Source: CAYVTD01 sp964577665
GTDB taxonomy: Bacteria > Bacteroidota > Ignavibacteria > Kapaibacteriales > UBA2268
NCBI GenBank assembly: GCA_964577665.1
Contig: CAZOBD010000005.1
Location: 1-64,000 of the forward strand
Reading direction: 5' to 3'
DNA: 64,000 nucleotides
A program made the position numbers and the translations under genes. A model generated the notes under the pieces. It saw only the letters and a list, made by a program, of their open reading frames with translations. It did no database searches and was not told the origin of the DNA. Below, one piece after another: positions 27,601 to 37,718 of the stretch; positions within the stretch are counted from its first letter, which is position 1, and each line of letters opens with the position of its first letter.

Positions 27601-30444
27601 ATGCCATTACACGCGGTTTCTATCGAAGAGGCTCTGAAACGTTTTAAAGTAAACCCCGAAACGGGACTTTCGGACAAGGAAGTAGAGCAAAGCAGAGAAA
27701 AATACGGAACAAACGAATTCGTAAGCCACAAGCCCAAATCCGCATGGATTCTTTTATTTGAGCAGTTCAACAATCCATTTATTTATATCCTGATAGTTGC
27801 GGCAGTCATTAATGCCTTCGTTGCTGACCTTAAAGATACAATAGTCATAGGCGCGGTTGTTCTTCTGAACACGCTTATCGGTTTTGTGCAGGAGCAGAAA
27901 GCAACCGATGCGTTGAAGTCATTGAAAAAAATGGCTTCGCCAAACTCCCGCGTTATACGAAACGGAAAGAAAATTACTATACCTACCGGCGAAGTGGTAT
28001 GCGGAGATATAATCATTCTGGAAAGCGGCATGAGAGCCCCCGCTGATGCCCGCCTCATTGAGTCGCAAAATCTGCTGGTGGATGAATCTATGCTCACGGG
28101 CGAGTCCTTTGCATCTGAAAAAAATGCAAAGGCAAATATTTCCAAAAATGCACCTCTGGGCGACCGGGTAACTATGGTTTATTCCGGTACTATTATACAG
28201 AAGGGCAGAGGGCTTGCTGTGGTTGGTTCCGTCGGCAGAGATACCGAGTTCGGACAAATTTCCGAAAGAGTGGCTGAGGCAGAGGAAACAGTCTCGCCTC
28301 TCCAGAGACAGATAGACCAGCTCAGCAAACTTCTTACTTATTCTATTATGGGAGCCATAATCGTTATTTTTGTCATAGGCTTCCTGCGGGGGATTGACTG
28401 GCTGGATATGTTTCTTACATCCATAGGTTTAGCTGTTTCCGCCATACCGGAAGGGCTGCCTGTTGCCGTAACCATAACGCTTACAATCGGTATTTCACTT
28501 ATGGCAAAGCATAATGCCGTCGTAAAAAAACTTGCCGCCGTTGAAACACTTGGAAGCACAAATATAATTTGTACGGACAAAACAGGCACTCTTACAAAAA
28601 ATCAGATGACACTGAAACGCTTTTACACCGGAGACGAGATTTTTGAAGTAACCGGCAGCGGTTATGACATTGAAGGGAAGGCTGTCAGTATTGAATCAGG
28701 GGATACCGTAAAATATGAACTAAACGAAGCTATGAAGCTATTTGCAAGGATTTCTGCTCTCTGCACTGAGTCTTCCATTTCCAAAAACAGCGATCAATGG
28801 GAAATACAAGGCGATCCTACAGAAGCCGCCCTGATGATAGGAGCCGAAAAACTTCATTATACATGTGATGACTGCAAGGTCTTTGTGGATATACCTTTTG
28901 AATCTGAAAATCAGCTTATGGCAGTAAAAGCCAGAATAGGAAAGGACATCCATGTTTTTGCAAAAGGAGCTCCTGAAAGAATTCTGGAAAGATGTGATAC
29001 TTATGTGGACAAAGACGGTTCAGAGCAAGAAATAGACAAACAAAGACTCAATGAAATATCGGCAGATTTTTCAAAAAGAGGATTGAGAGTGCTTGCTCTT
29101 GCCAAATCAAAGAAATGCGATAATCTTAAAGCTATGAATAACGGCGATCTTGAAAAATGCCCTATATCTCTCGATGATCTGCAAGACTTAGACTTTGTCG
29201 GCTTTGCCGGCATACAGGATGCTATTAGGCCAGAAGCTGTGCAGGCTGTCCGCGAATGCCACAATGCAGGGGTCAGAGTAATTATGATAACGGGAGACCA
29301 CGCCCAGACGGCTAAAGCCATCGCAGAAGAAATAAACCTCGGCGAAGAAGCTATTGCACTTTCCCAAAGAGCTGAGAAGAAAAACGAAGAAAAAGACCTT
29401 ACTTACGAACCAAACGTTATTACCGGCACAGAACTTGACGAAATAACCGACGAAGAGCTTTTTAACCGCGCCCATGAAATTGACGTTTACGCCCGTGTTG
29501 CTCCCCAGCATAAATTCAGAATCGTTAAGCAGCTCCAGGAACGCGGTGATATAGTGGCTATGACGGGAGACGGTGTAAACGACTCCCCGGCGCTTAAGCA
29601 GGCTGATATTGGCGTCGCTATGGGCAGCGGCACTGAAGTTGCAAAAGAAGCTTCCCACATCGTTCTTATGGATGACAACTTTGCAACAATAGTCAGGGCT
29701 GTTCGGCGGGGAAGGGTTGTTCTGCACAATCTGAGGCATATATTGCTTTACATCCTGGCAACAAGTTTCGGTGGAGTTCTGACCATCGGAGCATCTGTTT
29801 TTCTAGGGTTGCCGCTTCCGGTACTGCCCGCACAGCTCCTTTGGATTAACCTTGTTACAGACGGTACATCCACATTTCCTCTGGCATTCGAAAAAGAGCA
29901 CGGAAATGTTATGGCATTCCCCCCGCGAAAAAAAGGAGTGCCTCTCATAACCGGCGACATAATACGACGAATAGTCATCGCAGGAATAATTATGATGATA
30001 GGCACTATGGGTATTTATATGGGTTATGCTGAAGCTTACAACATTGACCTTTTTGCCGGAGGACTTACTGATGCAGACCTTGGAAAGCTTCGTACTCTTG
30101 CTTTTACAACGCTGGCGTTTTTCCAGATATGGAATGTTCAGAACTCACGCTCGCTTGACCGTTCTCTCTTTTTTAAACTTCCTTATCCCGGTAAGGAGAA
30201 GCTTGACAGGGTTAGCCCCTCAAAAAATATTATTCTGCTTCTTGTAATGCTTCTTGCAATGGCTCTTCAGGTATCTGCCGTAGCATTTCCGTTTATGAAC
30301 GATTTGCTTAGAACTACACCTTTGTCTATGAGCGAATGGACTTTGGCTGTGGGGATACCTTTTTCTATTATTATTATTATTGAGTTAATTAAATTCGGCG
30401 AAGCGGTTATGAAAACTCAAAAAGCAGACATGAGCAAGGCTTAA
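27601..30444 (+). CDS. P-type cation (Ca2+-type) transporting ATPase
   Basis: P2-type ATPase of 947 residues in the cytoplasmic membrane, related to calcium pumps (SERCA/PMR1-like) and Na+/K+ pumps. An N-terminal cation-ATPase domain (MPLHAVSIEEALKRF) precedes the first helix pair, then the actuator motif MLTGES. The fourth helix has AIPEGLPVAV, followed by the phosphorylated Asp326 in CTDKTGTLT. Nucleotide-binding KGAPERIL and the hinge MTGDGVNDSPALKQADIGVAMG follow, with a C-terminal helix bundle containing LWINLVTDG. The acidic residue of PEGL favours Ca2+ or a similar divalent ion, but the ion is not settled by sequence. Single-gene unit. Confidence 0.93.
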   Translation: MPLHAVSIEEALKRFKVNPETGLSDKEVEQSREKYGTNEFVSHKPKSAWILLFEQFNNPFIYILIVAAVINAFVADLKDTIVIGAVVLLNTLIGFVQEQKATDALKSLKKMASPNSRVIRNGKKITIPTGEVVCGDIIILESGMRAPADARLIESQNLLVDESMLTGESFASEKNAKANISKNAPLGDRVTMVYSGTIIQKGRGLAVVGSVGRDTEFGQISERVAEAEETVSPLQRQIDQLSKLLTYSIMGAIIVIFVIGFLRGIDWLDMFLTSIGLAVSAIPEGLPVAVTITLTIGISLMAKHNAVVKKLAAVETLGSTNIICTDKTGTLTKNQMTLKRFYTGDEIFEVTGSGYDIEGKAVSIESGDTVKYELNEAMKLFARISALCTESSISKNSDQWEIQGDPTEAALMIGAEKLHYTCDDCKVFVDIPFESENQLMAVKARIGKDIHVFAKGAPERILERCDTYVDKDGSEQEIDKQRLNEISADFSKRGLRVLALAKSKKCDNLKAMNNGDLEKCPISLDDLQDLDFVGFAGIQDAIRPEAVQAVRECHNAGVRVIMITGDHAQTAKAIAEEINLGEEAIALSQRAEKKNEEKDLTYEPNVITGTELDEITDEELFNRAHEIDVYARVAPQHKFRIVKQLQERGDIVAMTGDGVNDSPALKQADIGVAMGSGTEVAKEASHIVLMDDNFATIVRAVRRGRVVLHNLRHILLYILATSFGGVLTIGASVFLGLPLPVLPAQLLWINLVTDGTSTFPLAFEKEHGNVMAFPPRKKGVPLITGDIIRRIVIAGIIMMIGTMGIYMGYAEAYNIDLFAGGLTDADLGKLRTLAFTTLAFFQIWNVQNSRSLDRSLFFKLPYPGKEKLDRVSPSKNIILLLVMLLAMALQVSAVAFPFMNDLLRTTPLSMSEWTLAVGIPFSIIIIIELIKFGEAVMKTQKADMSKA

Positions 30445-30721
30445 TATATAAGGATATAAGGCTGTATCAAAAGGAAAACTTAGGCTTTTCAGGCGGAGTT
30501 AATCAGTTTTTAAATGATTCATCCTTGCATTATCAAATCCAATTCTTTATTTTTAATTGCAGTTGTGGTGTCTCAAATAGATATTTTTTATTAAATTGAA
30601 CGTAACAAAGCATAATCCATTAATTCATTTTAATACCAAAATGCGTAGTTTTACGTATTGCTTTTCTAATTCAAAGTTGTTAAATTCATTTTTTAATATT
30701 TTCTTAACATTGGAAGATAAT

Positions 30722-32569
30722 ATGCTAAAATTTCTCCTGATTGCAATAACAGGACTAATTTTTTTTAATACCTCAGCTTCTATATGCAGGGACAGTGAAA
30801 ATGCCTTTGCTATACCCAATTTGCACAGACCTCCTGCAGAGAAAAGTGAAGCGGAAGTTTTCGAGAGATTCATTCTTGAATCCGCACCGTCTGACGAGGC
30901 ATTCATAGCAGTCCAGAGACTTGCTTCGCGGCATATCATCAAAAAAGACTGGCAAAAAGCAGAAGAGGTTTTTAAAAAATACAAGTGTTTTTTTCCGGAA
31001 GACAGCACTAAATTTAACAAAATAATAGACCTTATAAACCAGCCCTGCGACTCTCTCATTATTACGAATCTCGGAAACGGTGTAAACAGCCTCGGCGACG
31101 AACTCAATCCAAAACCCACAGCCGACGAAAAAAAACTATATTTTACCGGAGGAGGACGCAGCGACAACAAGGGGGTGGACGATATTTTTATTTCCAAAAA
31201 AGAAAATGGGACGTGGCAGAAAGCGATTAACCACGGAAGTCTGCTGAATACCGGCAAATCAGAAGCTATTACCGGCATCTCAGCCGACGGCACGAGGATG
31301 CTGCTTTTTGGCAATTACCGAAAAAGCATGGGGCGCGGCGATATTTTCAAGATAAACAAAACTATAAACGGCTGGTCGCGAATAGAGCATTTTCCGCCTC
31401 CGATAAACAGCGGGTTTTTCGAATGTGACGCAACATATTCCGGAGACGGCAAGGCTATTCTTTTTATTTCTGACAGACCCGGCTCCGTGGGCGGGTACCA
31501 TAAGAAGGACGAACCCTATCACGGCGACGTATGGGGCAACACGGACATATTCGTTACCCTGAAGACCGATACGGGATGGAGCGAGCCTGTTAACTTAGGC
31601 GATGTGATAAATACCCCTTATGCGGAGCGCTCGCCTTTTCTGCATCCCGACGGAAAAACGCTTTATTTTAGTTCAGACGGACACTATGGTCTGGGCTATC
31701 TTGATGTTTTCAAAGCTGACAGGCTGAGCGACACATCCTGGACAGAGTGGAGCGAGCCTGTTAACTTAGGAAAAAAGATAAACACGGCAGGAGACGACTG
31801 GGGCTATAATTTTACTACTAAAGGAGACATTGCTTATTTTACTTCCGACAAATTGGAAGCGGGCAAGGGCGGTCTTGACATTTATTCAATCACTATTCCG
31901 GAAAGAGCCCGTCCCGACCAGATTGCCACTATCAGCGGTAAAGTAACCGACGAACACGGCAACCCCCTCGATGCTGCCATTCGATGGGAAGACATATCCC
32001 AGCGAGAGAAGAAAGACATTGGCGAACTTTACAGCGACCCGATGAACGGCGAGTATTACATCATACTCCCCCTTGAAAAAAATTATGAATACTACGCTTT
32101 TAAAAAAGGATATTTTCCGACAACAAAAAGTCTTGACCTCCGACATTTTGACAAAGAAAATAGAGACACAAGTATAGAAGTAACCGAAAACATTGTTTTG
32201 GAATCTATCATAGGTTTGGCAAAAAGAGGGGTTAAAAAATATATAATGAACATTTTTGACACTAATCAATATGATTTCAATCCAGCTGCATATACCTCAA
32301 TAAATATGCTCGTCGATATCCTAATAGAGAATCCTAATATCAGAGTGGAAGTATTCGCACATACTGACAGCCGCGGCTCGGAGGAATACAATAACCGGCT
32401 TTCTGAGATGCGCGCTCAAACTATGCGGACACATCTTCTTGAAAACGGCATTTCCGAAGAAAGAATAATTGCAAAGGGCTACGGCGAACAATTTCCCGTT
32501 GTTCCCAATAACTCTTTGGAAAATATGGCAAAAAACCGGAGATTGGAATTTAGGTTTCACACCGAGTAG
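30722..32569 (+). CDS. OmpA-family protein with PD40 beta-propeller repeats
   Basis: Envelope protein of 615 residues from ATG 30722, which starts a signal peptide (MLKFLLIAITGLIFFNTSAS); a longer frame from 30596 would bury it. Domains in order: a short helical N-terminal part (about 20-105), WD40-like PD40 repeats (for example KKLYFTGGGRSDN, AILFISDRPGSVGG, KTLYFSSDGHYGLG, IAYFTSDK), a carboxypeptidase-regulatory-like beta domain (ISGKVTDEHGNPLDA), and a C-terminal OmpA domain with HTDSRGSEEYNNRLSEMRA and GYGEQFPV for peptidoglycan binding. This architecture is very common in Bacteroidota. It presumably anchors an outer-membrane assembly to the cell wall; substrate unknown. Confidence 0.9.
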   Translation: MLKFLLIAITGLIFFNTSASICRDSENAFAIPNLHRPPAEKSEAEVFERFILESAPSDEAFIAVQRLASRHIIKKDWQKAEEVFKKYKCFFPEDSTKFNKIIDLINQPCDSLIITNLGNGVNSLGDELNPKPTADEKKLYFTGGGRSDNKGVDDIFISKKENGTWQKAINHGSLLNTGKSEAITGISADGTRMLLFGNYRKSMGRGDIFKINKTINGWSRIEHFPPPINSGFFECDATYSGDGKAILFISDRPGSVGGYHKKDEPYHGDVWGNTDIFVTLKTDTGWSEPVNLGDVINTPYAERSPFLHPDGKTLYFSSDGHYGLGYLDVFKADRLSDTSWTEWSEPVNLGKKINTAGDDWGYNFTTKGDIAYFTSDKLEAGKGGLDIYSITIPERARPDQIATISGKVTDEHGNPLDAAIRWEDISQREKKDIGELYSDPMNGEYYIILPLEKNYEYYAFKKGYFPTTKSLDLRHFDKENRDTSIEVTENIVLESIIGLAKRGVKKYIMNIFDTNQYDFNPAAYTSINMLVDILIENPNIRVEVFAHTDSRGSEEYNNRLSEMRAQTMRTHLLENGISEERIIAKGYGEQFPVVPNNSLENMAKNRRLEFRFHTE

Positions 32570-32644
32570 AATAAATGAGTTTTAAGTTTTTCTTTAGAAT
32601 TCAACTTGGTATCAAAGATTCGGAAGGTCTTCCGTATTTTGCTT

Positions 32645-33895
32645 CTATATAAACAAGCCGGCAATGACTGCATTTAAGATATTTACGAGAGCGCCGGTGA
32701 ACATTGCCTTCAAGCCGAGCTGGGCAAGCTCCGATTTCTTTTCTGGTACCAGCCCGCCAAGCCCGCCGATCTGAATGGCAATGCTTCCGAAATTAGCAAA
32801 TCCGCACAGGGCAAATGTTGCGAGTTTGGCAGTGCGGGGGCTTATTTCTTCGTTTCTTATCATTTCGCCGAGGTCCGCATAAGCTAAAAACTCATTGAGA
32901 CTGATCTTTTTGCCTATCAACATACCCAGTTTCTGTGCTTCATCGGCAGGAACCGACATAAGATAACCGAAGGGCTGAAAAATAAACCCCAGAATGCTTT
33001 CAAGGCTTTCCGGGAAATATTGAAAACCTGCTTCGGCAAGCCATCCGGCGGTTGTAAAAAGAGCAAAGTTGATAATGTTTATTATGGCAAGAAAGGCAAT
33101 AAGCATAGCAACTATGTTTAACGAAAGCAGCATACCGTCGGATGCTCCCTGAGTAAGCGCCTCAAGGGCATTTTTAAACTTTGGTGTGGAAATTTTCTTC
33201 AATTCATTTAATGTCCTGACGCCTTTTTGGGGTGGTACTACGATTTTTGACAGCATAAGCCCTCCCGGAACCGAAAGGATGCTTGCCGAAAGCAGCAGGG
33301 AAGAGGATATGCCCATCTGAATATATGCCGCCATTACGCCGCCGGCAATTGTTGCAAATCCGCAGACCATGATAGTGTGAATCTCCGAGCGTGATGCCGA
33401 GGGCAGATAATGCCTTACCATTAGTGGGGCTTCTGTCTGTCCGATGAAAATATTTGCCGATGCCGACAACGACTCGACGCCAGACGTCTTCATAGTCTTT
33501 TCCATAACCCATGCCATACCCCACACGAGCCTCTGCATAATGCCGTAGTGGTAAAGCACCGATACGATGCTCGAAAAAAACACTATCGTAACCGTAATGA
33601 TAACGGCAAGCTGAAAGCCGAAAGTATCCCTGTATTCGGATTTTATCATATTGCCGAAGACGGAGTTCGCACTTTCGAGACCCTTGTCGAGAAATGTCCT
33701 TATGCCCTCTCCCAGCCATTCAAAAAGCAAGATGCCTGCGGGCAGGTAAAAAACAATAAATGCAAAAAAAATCTGAAGCGTCAAGCCCCAGATAACTACA
33801 CGATAAGGAAACTGCTTTCTGTTTTCTGACATCAGCCAGACCAGAAACAGAATTATTATGATGCTCGCAACACTTATTAACTTTTGCACTATCAT
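32645..33895 (-). CDS. NupC/CNT-family nucleoside transporter
   Basis: Concentrative nucleoside transporter of 416 residues with multiple membrane helices. The gate and core motifs are recognisable: FGFQLAVIITVTIVFFSSIV, NIFIGQTEAPLMVRHYL, VCGFATIAGGVMAAY and the C-terminal FALCGFANFGSIAIQIGGLGG. It imports nucleosides with Na+ or H+ across the cytoplasmic membrane. The gene lies 15 bp downstream of glmS in the same direction and is likely co-transcribed. Confidence 0.93.
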   Translation of the reverse strand: MIVQKLISVASIIIILFLVWLMSENRKQFPYRVVIWGLTLQIFFAFIVFYLPAGILLFEWLGEGIRTFLDKGLESANSVFGNMIKSEYRDTFGFQLAVIITVTIVFFSSIVSVLYHYGIMQRLVWGMAWVMEKTMKTSGVESLSASANIFIGQTEAPLMVRHYLPSASRSEIHTIMVCGFATIAGGVMAAYIQMGISSSLLLSASILSVPGGLMLSKIVVPPQKGVRTLNELKKISTPKFKNALEALTQGASDGMLLSLNIVAMLIAFLAIINIINFALFTTAGWLAEAGFQYFPESLESILGFIFQPFGYLMSVPADEAQKLGMLIGKKISLNEFLAYADLGEMIRNEEISPRTAKLATFALCGFANFGSIAIQIGGLGGLVPEKKSELAQLGLKAMFTGALVNILNAVIAGLFI

Positions 33896-33910
33896 ATTTT
33901 TAAAAAAGCA

Positions 33911-35761
33911 TTATTCCACTGTAACGCTTTTAGCGAGATTCCTCGGTTGGTCTATCTCGCGTCCGAGCTCCACGGCAATGTAATAAGCTAAAAGCTGAAG
34001 GGGTACAGCTGTCAGCACTGGAGTGAACATAGGCAGTGTGTGCGGTACGTAAATGACATGATTAGGACGCTTTTTAGGGTCTTCATTGCTCATTATTTCG
34101 TTGTCGCCTTCCGTTGCAATAACGATTATCCTGCCTTTTCTGCTAAGTACCTCTTCGATGTTTGATTTTATTTTATCGTATATTTCATCTTTCGTAGCAA
34201 TGAAGACAACCGGCATATTTTCGTCAATTAAGGCAATTGGCCCGTGCTTCATTTCGGCGGCAGGGTATCCTTCGGCATGAATGTAGGAAATTTCTTTGAG
34301 TTTCAGAGCGCCTTCCAGGGCAACCGGAAAGTTAAATCCCCTTCCGAGATAAAGAAAATTCCGCGCCAGACAGTACTCTTTTGCAATTGCTTTAATCTTA
34401 TCTGTCTGTTCGAAAATTTGTTTTATCTTGCCCGGTAAGGCTGCCATTTCGCGTGTAATTAATTTGCCGTCGTGCTGTGAAAGACGTGTTTTTCTTCCCA
34501 GCCAGATTGCTATCAGAGCCAGTGCCGCCACTTGGGAGGTAAAAGCTTTGGTGGAAGCAACGCCAATTTCAGGACCTGCGTGAATGTAAACACCCGCTTC
34601 TGTTTCACGGGCAATAGAGCTGCCGACGCTGTTAACGATACCTATCACAGTGGCGCCTTTTTGCTTTGCCTCTTTAACGGCTGCAAGAGTGTCAGCGGTC
34701 TCGCCGCTCTGAGAAATGGCTATCACCACGTCATCAGGAAAAATTACAGTGTTGCGGTACCGAAATTCCGAAGCATACTCTACCTCTACCGGTATCTGAG
34801 AAAGATTTTCTATCATGTATTCCCCAACCAAACCGGCATGCCAAGAAGTTCCGCAGGCAGTGATGATAATCCTCCGTGCAGTTCGCAGCTTGTCTTCCAC
34901 CTGACGAAGTCCGCCCAGACGCACATTTCCCACTTTGTCCAGCAGTCTGCCCCGGAAAGCGTCTTGGAAAGTCAGCGGCTGTTCGAAAATCTCTTTCAGC
35001 ATAAAGTGCGGATAAATACCCTTTTCAATCTGTTCTATGTCGTAGTCTATCATTTCAACTTTGCTCTTAGTGGCTTCATTAAAAATAGTTTTTGTGCTGA
35101 AACCTTTTCTTGTAATGATAGCCATTTCGTTATCTGCAAGATATACCACCTGCCGTGTATGCTGTATGATAGCCGGAGCATCCGAAGCGAGTATGTATTC
35201 ATCATCCCCGATTCCCAGCACCATGGGACTGCCCCGGCGTGCCGCTATCAGTTTATTAGGTTCATAAGAAGACAGAATTATTATGCCGAAAGTGCCGTCA
35301 ACTTCTGAAAGCGCCATTCTCACGGCAAGTTCCAAATCGTGTACCTTTTCGTACATTGCACCGATAAATACGGCAAGTACTTCAGTATCAGTATCCGATT
35401 TAAAAGTATATCCTTTCTGAGAAAGTGCTTTTTTCAGAGTCGAGAAATTTTCTATTATACCGTTGTGGATTAATGAAATATTTCCTGTATTGTCTGTATG
35501 CGGATGAGCGTTTATATCATTCGGTTCTCCGTGCGTAGCCCAGCGCGTGTGAGCTATTCCTATCGTAGAATTAAAGTCGTCGTGATTTATATTATTGTCA
35601 AGATCAAAGACCTTGCCGCGCCGTTTCAAGATTTTTATTTTCTCATCTTCCAGCAGCGAAATACCCGCTGAGTCGTATCCCCTGTATTCTAACCGCTTCA
35701 GTCCCGTCAACAAAATTTGCGATGCCTTCTGACTGCCGATATATCCTACAATTCCGCACAT
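33911..35761 (-). CDS. glmS: Glutamine-fructose-6-phosphate aminotransferase
   Basis: Isomerising GlmS of 616 residues, making glucosamine-6-phosphate for cell wall and lipid A. The N-terminal glutaminase begins MCGIVGYIGS with nucleophile Cys2; HTRWATHGEPNDINAHPH is the glutamine-site loop. Two SIS domains follow (TACGTSWHAGLVGEY and SQSGETADTLAAV in the first), and the C terminus is the usual DQPRNLAKSVTVE. Upstream, a TATATTTG box on the - strand at 35810-35817 is a plausible promoter. No glmS ribozyme core is evident in the short 5' region. Confidence 0.98.
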   Translation of the reverse strand: MCGIVGYIGSQKASQILLTGLKRLEYRGYDSAGISLLEDEKIKILKRRGKVFDLDNNINHDDFNSTIGIAHTRWATHGEPNDINAHPHTDNTGNISLIHNGIIENFSTLKKALSQKGYTFKSDTDTEVLAVFIGAMYEKVHDLELAVRMALSEVDGTFGIIILSSYEPNKLIAARRGSPMVLGIGDDEYILASDAPAIIQHTRQVVYLADNEMAIITRKGFSTKTIFNEATKSKVEMIDYDIEQIEKGIYPHFMLKEIFEQPLTFQDAFRGRLLDKVGNVRLGGLRQVEDKLRTARRIIITACGTSWHAGLVGEYMIENLSQIPVEVEYASEFRYRNTVIFPDDVVIAISQSGETADTLAAVKEAKQKGATVIGIVNSVGSSIARETEAGVYIHAGPEIGVASTKAFTSQVAALALIAIWLGRKTRLSQHDGKLITREMAALPGKIKQIFEQTDKIKAIAKEYCLARNFLYLGRGFNFPVALEGALKLKEISYIHAEGYPAAEMKHGPIALIDENMPVVFIATKDEIYDKIKSNIEEVLSRKGRIIVIATEGDNEIMSNEDPKKRPNHVIYVPHTLPMFTPVLTAVPLQLLAYYIAVELGREIDQPRNLAKSVTVE

Positions 35762-35809
35762 ATATTAACCTTATTGAAATATTTGTTAAATTTGCTTAAA
35801 TTTAAACGA

Positions 35810-35817
35810 CAAATATA
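35810..35817 (-). promoter_or_regulatory. -7 box of glmS
   Basis: CAAATATA on the + strand reads TATATTTG towards glmS, matching TAnnTTTG, 49 bp before the start codon. A matching -33 element is not clear. Confidence 0.5.
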
Positions 35818-35840
35818 ATAACATTTTTGCAGGTTAAAAA

Positions 35841-37718
35841 TTGTTTTTTCGGATAAAATGGCATAAGTATCCCGCCGTGAGAGTATTTGGTTTTGTGTTA
35901 GCCGGAATGCTCGCAGGCATGATGTTTTTTCAAAATATTTTTTTATTACTGCCTGTTGCAGCGTCTGCTGTAATCCTTTCTATATTTTTCCTTTATAATA
36001 GAAACATTTCCTCTGCCTTTGCATTTCTCTGTTTATCAATTGGGCTGGTGTTATCATTGAATCTAAATTACACAAATTATAAGTATCCCGATAGAATCAT
36101 CGGCGAAATGCCCGGTGTTTTTCGCGGTGAAATTACAAGAATATTAAGAGCGGACAGCAGTAAAATAGTATGCACAGCCGATGGCTTTTTAGATACAAAA
36201 TGTCTGCCTGAAATAAAAACAGGAATTCTTCTGAGAATTTACTCTAATGAAAATAAAAATCGGAAAGTATATCCCGGCAGTGAAATCTTTGCATCTGTTT
36301 ATGCAAGACCTCCCAAGAAAAAACAGCTTGTTTATGATTTTCCCGAAGAGCAGTATCTTTATTCTTTAGGAGTTTCATGGTTTGCAAGAATTAAGCACGG
36401 ACAGTTTTCCATAACACCAACTCATAATTTTTGGGAGGAATTCATTGGTAATATCCGGTTAAAAACTAAAAAAACAATTGAAGATTTGTTTTCAGAAGAG
36501 GCCGCACCGGTTGTGCAGGCTGTTTTAACCGGAGATAAAACTGCACTGCCTTATGAAACTAAACAGAAATTTATGCTGACCGGCACGGCGCATATTCTTG
36601 CCGTGAGCGGACTTCATACCGGCATAACAGCAGGAATTATCTTTCTTATCACATGCTATTTTCGCAGCAGGTTCCTGCGTCTTATCTTATTCGGTCTGCT
36701 GCTTGCTTCATTTGTAATCTTTACAGGAATGCAGCCTTCAGCCGTAAGAGCCGGTTTAATTGCATTTGCTATGATGCTGTCATGGTACCTGCAGAGAAAA
36801 TATTCAATGATAAATCTTATCGCTCTCACCGCACTGCTGATGCTTGTTTTCAATCCCAATCTCATATTTTCCATTGCATTTCAGCTCTCATTTACGGCTT
36901 TCGGCGGTATTATTCTGCTTTACAATCCGGTAAGAATAACTATATTGATGTTTGTAAAACCCAAAAGCGGATTCACGGAATATCTTATTAGTCTTATTTC
37001 CGTTTCAACGGCGGCATCGGTTTCTGTATCTGCGTTAGCCGCCTTATACTTCAATGTTTTTTCCTTTGCGTCCATTTTGTGGAATATCATTGCAGTACCT
37101 GCAATAAGCCTTGCATTGGTTTACTCATTTATTTCTGTAATGCTTTCTTTTTTCATGCCGCTTGCCGAAATATTTGCCTCAGCGGCAGAGTTTTTAATTC
37201 AACTGATATTCCTCGTAAATGATTATGCTCTTTCACTCGGCAAGATTTTTATCAGAGGAGAAGGAGCAGTGCTGACAGCCTTAATTATTTCTGCCGCATG
37301 CGTTTATGTATTCCTTTCCAAAAGCCGAAAACTTTTCTTTTTCAGGTTATCTGCCTCATTGATAATGTGCATTCTTTTAATGAACTTAATGTTTCGGGAA
37401 GATAGAAAAATGAAAATACTGCCCCGGGAAAAAACCGTTGCCGTCGTTATTCCCTCCGCAAAAAATAAAACTTCCGTAATAATTGCAGACCGGATGCCAA
37501 AACTTTATCCCCTTGCTGATTACCCTCTTGCAGAATACATCACTTCCCTGGATGACACACTCAGAATAGGCTATACGGGAAACTGCGGCATTAAGACCAT
37601 TGGCAGCTTAAAGGGCGTCAGATTCAAAGCTGTTCATCTTGACACGGCATTTCAAAAAACAATAACAAAAAAGCTCCATCTCAATAGCTTTATATCTCAG
37701 ATAAATAAAATAAAATAA
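35841..37718 (+). CDS. comEC: ComEC/Rec2-family membrane protein
   Basis: Polytopic membrane protein of 625 residues. N-terminal helices are followed by a DUF4131-type soluble domain (about 85-160) and the ComEC core with the hallmark TGTAHILAVSGLHTGIT. In competent bacteria ComEC forms the DNA-uptake channel of the inner membrane. The C-terminal metallo-beta-lactamase domain of full ComEC is missing: after the last helix only about 90 residues remain, without HxHxDH. This short form is common in Bacteroidota. The start is a TTG at 35841 in my reading, because no in-frame ATG precedes the first helix. The stop abuts the converging PHP gene. Confidence 0.88.
   Translation: MFFRIKWHKYPAVRVFGFVLAGMLAGMMFFQNIFLLLPVAASAVILSIFFLYNRNISSAFAFLCLSIGLVLSLNLNYTNYKYPDRIIGEMPGVFRGEITRILRADSSKIVCTADGFLDTKCLPEIKTGILLRIYSNENKNRKVYPGSEIFASVYARPPKKKQLVYDFPEEQYLYSLGVSWFARIKHGQFSITPTHNFWEEFIGNIRLKTKKTIEDLFSEEAAPVVQAVLTGDKTALPYETKQKFMLTGTAHILAVSGLHTGITAGIIFLITCYFRSRFLRLILFGLLLASFVIFTGMQPSAVRAGLIAFAMMLSWYLQRKYSMINLIALTALLMLVFNPNLIFSIAFQLSFTAFGGIILLYNPVRITILMFVKPKSGFTEYLISLISVSTAASVSVSALAALYFNVFSFASILWNIIAVPAISLALVYSFISVMLSFFMPLAEIFASAAEFLIQLIFLVNDYALSLGKIFIRGEGAVLTALIISAACVYVFLSKSRKLFFFRLSASLIMCILLMNLMFREDRKMKILPREKTVAVVIPSAKNKTSVIIADRMPKLYPLADYPLAEYITSLDDTLRIGYTGNCGIKTIGSLKGVRFKAVHLDTAFQKTITKKLHLNSFISQINKIK

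Noticed and set aside
35762..35840. glmS ribozyme or riboswitch upstream of glmS
   Set aside because: The region is only 79 bp, is AT-rich, and shows none of the conserved ribozyme core.
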